This document shows, piece after piece, positions 40,229 through 45,313 of a DNA stretch of 45,313 nt (its first letter is position 1; the number at the start of each line of letters is the position of its first letter). Both the position numbers and the translations under genes were made by a program. Under the pieces are notes generated by a model. That model ran no database searches. It saw only the letters and a list, made by a program, of their open reading frames with translations, and had not been told where the DNA came from. The stretch comes from Pseudomonadota bacterium (lineage in GTDB: Bacteria > Pseudomonadota > Alphaproteobacteria > Caulobacterales > Caulobacteraceae). Where the stretch lies: assembly GCA_023445705.1 (NCBI GenBank), contig JAEXKM010000227.1:1-45313 (forward strand), in the 5' to 3' direction.

Positions 40229-41420
40229 GAATGGCGCGGGCTGCGACGACGCCGGTGGCGAAGCACGCCTGCAGCAGATAGCCGCCGGTCGGCGCCTCCC
40301 AGTCGAGCATCTCGCCGACCGCGTAGACCCCGGGCAGGCGACGGATCATCAGGCCATCATCCAATTCGGACAGGCTGACGCCCCCGGCCGATGATATGGC
40401 GCGCTCCAGCGGGCGTGCCGCCGTCAGGCGGATTGGCGTCGCCTTGATGGCGCGTGCGAGTTGGCCGGCGTCGCGCGGCAGGTCGACGCCGTGGCCCTCA
40501 CGCAGCAGGTTTACTTCCACCGGCGACAGGTTGGCGGCCTTGCGCAGCAGGTTCGACGCCGACTGTCCGGCCGGCGCCTTGTGCAGCCGGTCGGCCAGGC
40601 GCGAGCGGGGCATGTCGGGGCGCAAATCTATCTCGACGACCGCAGCGCCTTCGCCCGCGATGGCATCGCGCAGTTCGGCTGACAGCGCGTACACCGCGCC
40701 CCCCTCAAGGCCATACTCCGAGATCATGGCTTCGCCGCGGACCGTTCGCTCGCCGAACGACAGGCCTATGTTCTTCAGGGGCTGGCCGGAGAACCGTCCG
40801 ACGAAGGTCGGGCTCCAGTCGATCTCGAAGCCGCTGTTCGCCGGTTCGAAGGGCGTGATCTCGACGCCGCGCTCCGCCAGGATCCCGGCCCAGCCACCGG
40901 TGGAGCCCAGTCGCGGCCAACTGGCGCCGCCTAAGGCGAGCACCACGGCGTCGGGCCGCTTCCCGGCCGCTCGGCCCTCGAACGTCAGGGCGCCGTTCGC
41001 GTCCCAGCCCGACCATTCAGAACGGAGATGAAAGCGGACACCCTGCGCCTGTAAGCGGGCAAGCCAGGCCCGCAGCAGCGGCGAGGCCTTCAGGGCCTTT
41101 GGAAATACCCGCCCGCTGCTGCCGACGAAGGTCGGCTGGCCAAGGTCTTCGGCCCATCTCACGAGATCGGCGGGCGTGAAGGCGCGAAGGATCGGCTCCA
41201 GCCGATCGGCGGCCTCGCCATAGCGGCCGAGGAACGTTTCCAGGCCCTCGGAATGGGTGAGATTCAAGCCGCCGCGGCCGGCCATCAGGAACTTGCGGCC
41301 CAGGCTGGGCATGCGGTCGTAGACGTCCACCTGGACGCCCGCGGCGCTGAGCACTTCGGCCGCCATGAGGCCGGCCGGGCCGCCGCCGATCACGGCGGCC
41401 GTCTGGATCGTTTTCGACAT
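40209..41420 (-). CDS. BaiN/HI0933-type flavoprotein (TIGR03862-like)
   Basis: The 403-residue product (from ATG 41420) begins with an FAD-binding Rossmann motif AAVIGGGPAGLMAAEVLSAAG and carries GRKFLMAGRGGLNLTHSEG, characteristic of the BaiN/HI0933-like family, with VYAVGEMLDWEAPTGGYLLQ near the end where FAD is closed in. Members are flavin oxidoreductases of mostly unknown substrate. A GTG at 41465 overlaps the upstream lysR stop (GTGA) and could allow coupling, adding 15 residues; I prefer the ATG because it fits the family start, though no ribosome site is obvious for it. Confidence 0.88.
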   Translation of the reverse strand: MSKTIQTAAVIGGGPAGLMAAEVLSAAGVQVDVYDRMPSLGRKFLMAGRGGLNLTHSEGLETFLGRYGEAADRLEPILRAFTPADLVRWAEDLGQPTFVGSSGRVFPKALKASPLLRAWLARLQAQGVRFHLRSEWSGWDANGALTFEGRAAGKRPDAVVLALGGASWPRLGSTGGWAGILAERGVEITPFEPANSGFEIDWSPTFVGRFSGQPLKNIGLSFGERTVRGEAMISEYGLEGGAVYALSAELRDAIAGEGAAVVEIDLRPDMPRSRLADRLHKAPAGQSASNLLRKAANLSPVEVNLLREGHGVDLPRDAGQLARAIKATPIRLTAARPLERAISSAGGVSLSELDDGLMIRRLPGVYAVGEMLDWEAPTGGYLLQACFATGVVAARAILTPAGA

Positions 41421-41461
41421 TGGCGCGTCAGACGCGTTCGGCGCGGGAAAGTCCAGCCCTC

Positions 41462-42439
41462 TCACATCGCGCCGGCCACCTCTCGCGCTTCGGGAAAGCG
41501 GTCCAGGGCCTCGCGCCAGAAGGCCTCGGTGAGCGGGTGTGAACGACCAGCGGAACGGAGCAGGGCGAGTTCGCTTCTGATCTCCAGGCCTTTGACGGGG
41601 CGTCGGACCATGTCGTCGCGGACCCCCGTCTCACCGCCGAACCAGCCCAGGCTGACAGCCGGGATCTGGAACTGGCGACCGTAGCGCTCGACACCAATGC
41701 CATGCGGCTCAGGCGGGACGACGAGCCGCGCGCCGGCCCGGCCCAGCACGTTCTCGATCGGGCCGATGATCGCGCTGCCGTGGGTCGGGCCGAGCATGGC
41801 GATGTCGAGCCCTCGGAGTTCGCCCGGCGGAATCTCATCGAATGCCGCCAGCGGCGACAGGCGGGGGACGAGTAGCGCCACTCTCTGCTCGCCGAGCACC
41901 AGCCGCCTTAGGGTGTCAGGAAACACGACCTCTGCGGTTCGTTCGGCCTCCCATTGGAACGCCGGCACGGCAACCCCGAGCATCAGCGCGAGGTCGGCGC
42001 GATCGCGGAGCAGGGCGCGGGCCATGTTTCGCTGCCATTGCGGCGTCACCGTAAACGGCGCGTCCGGACTACGCGCGAGGAAAGCCTCAAGCAGCAACTG
42101 CCGTTCGGGGATGCCGAGCGTGTAGAGCGCGGCACCAAAGATCAGCCGGGCTCGGCGCCGGCTTCGCAGCTGGCTGGCCAGGTCGCCGAACCGGTTGCTC
42201 TCGGCGAGCAGGGCGCGGGCGGGCGTAAGCAAACTGACGCCGGCGGTCGTCAGATCGACCCGGCGGGTGCTGCGGTGGAAGAGCGCAAGGCCGAGGCGGG
42301 TCTCCAGGCGCCTCAGTTGAGTCGAAAGCGCCGGCTGGGTGAGGTTGAGCCGCTCGGCCGCGCGGCGAAAGCTCAGCTCTTCGGCCAGGGTGACGAAGGT
42401 GCGCAGCAGGCGCAGGTCGACTTCGGGGCGGTCGCTCAT
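41462..42439 (-). CDS. LysR-type transcriptional regulator
   Basis: The 325-residue protein starts MSDRPEVDLRLLRTFVTLAE, continuing into the winged helix-turn-helix with SFRRAAERLNLTQPALSTQL and the linker LETRLGLALFHRSTRRVDLT. The C-terminal half is the effector-binding domain. It is divergent from the monooxygenase operon, the usual LysR arrangement, and two inverted repeats lie in the space between. The effector is likely a substrate or product of that operon; this is inference. An ATG at 42466 would add nine residues, but it would place the start within one operator arm. Confidence 0.92.
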   Translation of the reverse strand: MSDRPEVDLRLLRTFVTLAEELSFRRAAERLNLTQPALSTQLRRLETRLGLALFHRSTRRVDLTTAGVSLLTPARALLAESNRFGDLASQLRSRRRARLIFGAALYTLGIPERQLLLEAFLARSPDAPFTVTPQWQRNMARALLRDRADLALMLGVAVPAFQWEAERTAEVVFPDTLRRLVLGEQRVALLVPRLSPLAAFDEIPPGELRGLDIAMLGPTHGSAIIGPIENVLGRAGARLVVPPEPHGIGVERYGRQFQIPAVSLGWFGGETGVRDDMVRRPVKGLEIRSELALLRSAGRSHPLTEAFWREALDRFPEAREVAGAM

Positions 42440-42445
42440 CCCAAA

Positions 42446-42466
42446 TTGATAAATGGATGTTATCAA
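42446..42466. promoter_or_regulatory. LysR-type operator (inverted repeat 1)
   Basis: TTGATA at 42446-42451 and TATCAA at 42461-42466 are perfect inverted copies with nine bases between, matching the T-N11-A-type dyads bound by LysR regulators. It sits just upstream of the lysR start, as expected for an autoregulatory and activation site. Confidence 0.6.
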
Positions 42467-42470
42467 TAGA

Positions 42471-42487
42471 CCAATCGATTTGATTGG
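42471..42487. promoter_or_regulatory. Second inverted repeat in the lysR-monooxygenase space
   Basis: CCAATC (42471-42476) and GATTGG (42482-42487) are perfect inverted copies with a five-base spacer, five bases after the first dyad. It may be an additional regulator contact site or overlap the monooxygenase promoter. Confidence 0.45.
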
Positions 42488-42540
42488 ACCTCGATCTCGG
42501 CCGACTTCACGCTCAAAAAAAAAGCAGGGAGGTCCACGCT

Positions 42541-43773
42541 TTGGCGACCTATGACCTGGTTATCGTGGGAGGCGGCATCGGCGGTTCGGCATTGGCCGCC
42601 GTGATGGCGCAGGCCGGTCGTTCGGTGCTCTTGCTCGAACAGTCCGAGGTCTATGAGGACCGTGTGCGCGGGGAATGGATCGCGCCCTGGGGCGTGGCCG
42701 AGGTCCGCCGCCTTGGCCTCTATGACCGATTGATGGCCGCCGGCGGCCATCACATCACCCATCACGTCACCTACGACGAAACCCTGGACCCCTTCGCGGC
42801 CGAGGCCTCGGCTCTGCCGCTCGGAATATTCAGGGACGGAATCCCCGGTCCGCTGTGCCTCGGCCATCCGCGTCATTGCCAGACGCTCTTCGACGCCGCT
42901 GCCGAGGCGGGCGCCACGGTCCTGCGCGGTGTGCAGGTGCTGGAGGTCGCGGCCGGCGCGCGGCCGAAGGTGACCTATGAAGAGGGCGGTCAGGCGAAGG
43001 AAGCGGTGGGCCGGTTGCTCGTCGGGGCCGATGGCCGGACGTCTAAGGTCCGGGACGCCGTGGGCATCGGCCTGGTGCAGGACCGCCCTCATCATTGGTT
43101 TGCGGGCTTGCTGGTCGAGGGCGTGGATGGTTGGCGTCCGGATCTGCAGGCGATCGGCACCGAGGATGAGTTTGGCTTCCTGGCCTTCCCGCAGGGGCAG
43201 GGGCGGGTCCGTGTCTATGGCGGCTATCCGCTCGATCAAGCCCAGCGGTTCAAAGGGGCCGATGGCGCGCGGCGGTTTCTCGACGCCTTCGCCATGCGCT
43301 GCAGTCCGAACAATCAGCATCTGGTCGCGGGCCGGCCCGCCGGTCCCTTGTTCAGCTATTTCAACGCCGATTCCTGGACCGATCGCCCCTTTGCCGAGGG
43401 TGTCGTGCTGGTTGGCGACGCGGCCGGGTGGAACGATCCGATCCTCGGGCTGGGGCTGTCGATCACCTATCGCGATGTGCGGATCGTCAGTGAGCTCCTG
43501 AAGGCGGACGACGATTGGAGGCCTTCGCTCTTTGAGGAGTACGGAGAGGAGCGCGCGGAGCGGATGCGGCGTCTGCGTTTCACCGCCAAGCTTCAAGCGG
43601 CGTTGGACATGGAGTTCGGGGACGCCGCGAGGGCGCGGCGGCGAAGCTTGTTCGAACGCTCGGCGGCCGATCCCAGCCTGAAGGCGCATGCCTTCGCAGT
43701 GATGGCCGGCCCCGAGAGCCTGCCGCCGGAAATGTTCACCGACGACCATCGAGCCCGCGTTCTGGGCGGCTGA
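42541..43773 (+). CDS. FAD-dependent monooxygenase/oxidoreductase (PHBH-like fold)
   Basis: The 410-residue product begins at TTG 42541, eight bases after a strong GGGAGG site, so this start is preferred over an ATG at 42484 without one. It has the FAD motif LVIVGGGIGGSALAAVMAQ, the VGADGRTSKVRDAVG (DG) motif and VVLVGDAAGWNDPILGLGL (GD motif), which define the group A flavoprotein monooxygenases. It would hydroxylate or epoxidise an organic substrate with NAD(P)H and oxygen; the substrate is unknown. It leads a three-gene operon with an NTF2-like protein and a kinase, and faces the LysR gene. Confidence 0.88.
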   Translation: MATYDLVIVGGGIGGSALAAVMAQAGRSVLLLEQSEVYEDRVRGEWIAPWGVAEVRRLGLYDRLMAAGGHHITHHVTYDETLDPFAAEASALPLGIFRDGIPGPLCLGHPRHCQTLFDAAAEAGATVLRGVQVLEVAAGARPKVTYEEGGQAKEAVGRLLVGADGRTSKVRDAVGIGLVQDRPHHWFAGLLVEGVDGWRPDLQAIGTEDEFGFLAFPQGQGRVRVYGGYPLDQAQRFKGADGARRFLDAFAMRCSPNNQHLVAGRPAGPLFSYFNADSWTDRPFAEGVVLVGDAAGWNDPILGLGLSITYRDVRIVSELLKADDDWRPSLFEEYGEERAERMRRLRFTAKLQAALDMEFGDAARARRRSLFERSAADPSLKAHAFAVMAGPESLPPEMFTDDHRARVLGG

Positions 43774-43788
43774 AGAGGATTGCCGAAC

Positions 43789-44142
43789 ATGGACCTGGCG
43801 GCTTTGGAAGACTTCAATGCGAAATGGCTGAAGGCGTGGTCGGATAAGGATGTCGACCGGCTCTGCGGATTCTATGCCGACGACTGCGTCTACAAGGATC
43901 CGCAGACCGCCGCCGGGCTGGAGGGGAACGCGGCGTTGAGGGCCTATCTCGATGGCCTGTTCTCGGCCACCCCGCCCATGACCTACACACCCGACGAGCT
44001 CTGGCACATCGAGGGCGGCTACTGCGGCCGCTGGTATTGCGACATCGAGGGCGGCGCGCGCCTTCGCGGCTTTGATCTCGTGATCCTGCGGGGCGATCGG
44101 ATCGCCCTTAACGAGGTCTATGTTCATCCGTTGGCGCCATGA
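43789..44142 (+). CDS. SnoaL/NTF2-like protein
   Basis: The 117-residue protein has the compact cone-shaped NTF2/SnoaL pattern: an N-terminal helix ALEDFNAKWLKAWSDKDVDR, then DDCVYKDPQTAAGLEG and late strands. Such proteins act as isomerases, cyclases, hydrolases or ligand carriers in catabolic and polyketide pathways. ATG 43789 is chosen over TTG 43780 because AGAGGA lies at suitable distance. It overlaps the kinase gene by four bases (ATGA). Its partner reaction is presumably linked to the monooxygenase. Confidence 0.8.
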   Translation: MDLAALEDFNAKWLKAWSDKDVDRLCGFYADDCVYKDPQTAAGLEGNAALRAYLDGLFSATPPMTYTPDELWHIEGGYCGRWYCDIEGGARLRGFDLVILRGDRIALNEVYVHPLAP

Positions 44143-45221
44143 GCACCCTGCTGCGTCCCGATATCCGGCTGCCCGGCGAGGTCGATGCGGACTGGCTGAC
44201 GGCGGTCCTTCAGGCGGCGGGCGTCGACGCCGTCGTTCGCGGGTTCAAGGCGCGAAATGTCGGCACGGGCCAGATCGGCGAAAGCGTGCGTTTCGAGCTG
44301 GACTACGCTCGACGCGGCGCCGACGCGCCAGAATCGCTGGTCGGGAAGTTCCCGGCCTCCGGAGAGGAAAGCCGCAACACCGGCGTGATGCTCGGCAACT
44401 ACATTCGGGAGGTTCGCTTCTACCAACAGCTCGCGCCAAGGGCGCTGATTCGCACGCCGCGCTGTTACTTCACCGAGGTCGACGAGGCCACCAGCGCCTT
44501 CGTGCTGATGATGGAGGATCTGGCTCCGGCCGAGCAGGGAGACCAGCTCGACGGCGTCTCGCTGGATCAGGCCAGACTGGTCGTGATCGAGGCGGCGAAG
44601 CTTCACGCCTCTCACTGGGGTGACGATGGCCTCGATGAACTCCCCTGGGTGTCGGGCTCGCGGGCTGCGCCGCCCTCAAACGTCACGGAAGGCATGGTTG
44701 TCGCGCTCTGGGAGGGGTTCAAGGACCGCTATGGCCGTCGGCTGCAGCGCGACTGGGTGGCGGCCGGCGACTGGCTGGCGCCGCGCTTTGCGCAGTTCGG
44801 TGGCGCGCATGACGGGCCGCGTTGCCTGACCCACAACGACTTTCGGCCGGACAACATGATGTTCGCCAGCGCTGCTGGAGGTCATCCGGTGACGGTGCTG
44901 GACTGGCAGTCCTTTGCGTACGGGGCCGGCCCGACCGATCTTGCCTATTTCCTGGCCGGCGCCCTGCCGCCCGAGGTGCGCCGCGCGCACGAGGACGAAC
45001 TGCTGAAGCTGTACCTCGACACCCTGATCAGCCTGGGCGTGACCGGCTATGCGATGGGCGATCTGAAGCGCCACTATGCGCGGGGCGCCTACCTGTTGTT
45101 CGGCACGGCTTTCTTCGCCGGAATGATCGTCACCCAGACGGCCCGCGGCGACGAGATGTTCCTGCAGATGCTGGGCAGCGCGGCCGCACATATGTGGGAT
45201 CACGGTGTCATTGGCGCCTGA
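44139..45221 (+). CDS. APH/EcKL-like phosphotransferase
   Basis: The 360-residue protein has a kinase fold with the Brenner-type catalytic loop LTHNDFRPDNMMF (HxDxxxxN) and the metal-binding VLDWQSFAYGAGPTDLAYFL, as in aminoglycoside phosphotransferase and ecdysteroid-kinase-like families. The ATP-binding Lys is likely in SLVGKFPA. It would phosphorylate a hydroxyl on a small molecule; with the upstream monooxygenase this could mean hydroxylation followed by phosphorylation. It ends the operon; 92 bases remain to the window edge, where I see nothing recognisable. Confidence 0.85.
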   Translation: MSTLLRPDIRLPGEVDADWLTAVLQAAGVDAVVRGFKARNVGTGQIGESVRFELDYARRGADAPESLVGKFPASGEESRNTGVMLGNYIREVRFYQQLAPRALIRTPRCYFTEVDEATSAFVLMMEDLAPAEQGDQLDGVSLDQARLVVIEAAKLHASHWGDDGLDELPWVSGSRAAPPSNVTEGMVVALWEGFKDRYGRRLQRDWVAAGDWLAPRFAQFGGAHDGPRCLTHNDFRPDNMMFASAAGGHPVTVLDWQSFAYGAGPTDLAYFLAGALPPEVRRAHEDELLKLYLDTLISLGVTGYAMGDLKRHYARGAYLLFGTAFFAGMIVTQTARGDEMFLQMLGSAAAHMWDHGVIGA

Positions 45222-45313
45222 TTGGACGGTTTTGCTGCGGCCCATCGGCGCTTAAGGTGTAATTTAACCCAGGCAAGGCTTGCAGTAGACGCCTGCTTCG
45301 CATCTAAGGCGCG

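Noticed and set aside
1..45313. CRISPR array, tRNA or rRNA genes
   Set aside because: No regularly spaced repeats and no tRNA or rRNA-like sequence were noticed by eye; a tRNAscan and Infernal run would be needed to exclude small RNAs.

Overview
The window is about 45 kb of GC-rich alphaproteobacterial chromosome. The gene content points to Caulobacterales, most likely a Caulobacter or Phenylobacterium relative. The pointers are flgFGAH read divergently from fliLM, a PflI-like gene in the fliLM operon, cckA directly behind flhB, and CtrA-type TTAA-N7-TTAAC boxes. The genus is an inference; no rRNA or other taxonomic marker is present.

Positions 1-8700 are accessory DNA. The first part (1-4522) is a tightly overlapping operon: the end of a large protein that looks like the C-terminal part of an SF2-type helicase, a small phospholipase-D-fold (HKD) protein, and a roughly 712-codon reading frame cut by one in-frame TAG. 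Together they resemble the restriction half of a DNA-modification/defence locus; a Dpd-like set (DpdJ/DpdK/DpdD) is my best but unproven guess. The second part (4695-8659) is the most novel stretch. It is a compact three-gene cassette of more AT-rich DNA, bracketed by two 51-bp direct repeats (45/51 identical). It encodes a divergent MfnB-like (4-HFC-P synthase fold) TIM-barrel protein with altered catalytic lysines, an AhpD/carboxymuconolactone-decarboxylase-like protein in which both redox cysteines are serines, and a protein resembling the nucleoside 2-deoxyribosyltransferase/DUF4406 fold. I know of no described pathway with this combination.

From 8.8 to 20 kb the content is chromosomal housekeeping: a PLP aminotransferase, a DUF1444-like protein, a TetR regulator with a putative operator, a CoxE-like VWA protein, a MerC-like membrane protein behind a Zur-box-like palindrome, a serine-recombinase-like protein lacking the catalytic serine, a GNAT acetyltransferase, an HDAC-family deacetylase and a histidine phosphatase. 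The isoprenoid operon xseB-ispA-dxs follows and ends at a strong hairpin.

From 20 to 39 kb is a large flagellar block. On the minus strand are flgF-flgG-flgA-flgH followed by two paralogous exported proteins. On the plus strand are fliL-fliM-pflI, a MotE-like gene and a giant TPR gene. Then come fliO-fliP (minus), flgB-flgC-fliE (plus) and fliQ-fliR-flhB-cckA (plus). A two-gene osmoprotectant ABC transporter, with permease and binding protein fused, sits between fliE and fliQ. Visible control sites include a good sigma54 promoter for flgF, a 9+9 palindrome beside it, a perfect CtrA box before flgB and TTAAC motifs before fliQ. Basal body, export gate, switch, positioning protein and the CckA kinase that phosphorylates CtrA (through ChpT) therefore lie together.

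The last 6 kb hold an MscS channel, a BaiN-like flavoprotein, and a LysR regulator divergent from an FAD monooxygenase, NTF2-like protein and kinase operon. Two inverted repeats lie in the LysR/monooxygenase intergenic space.
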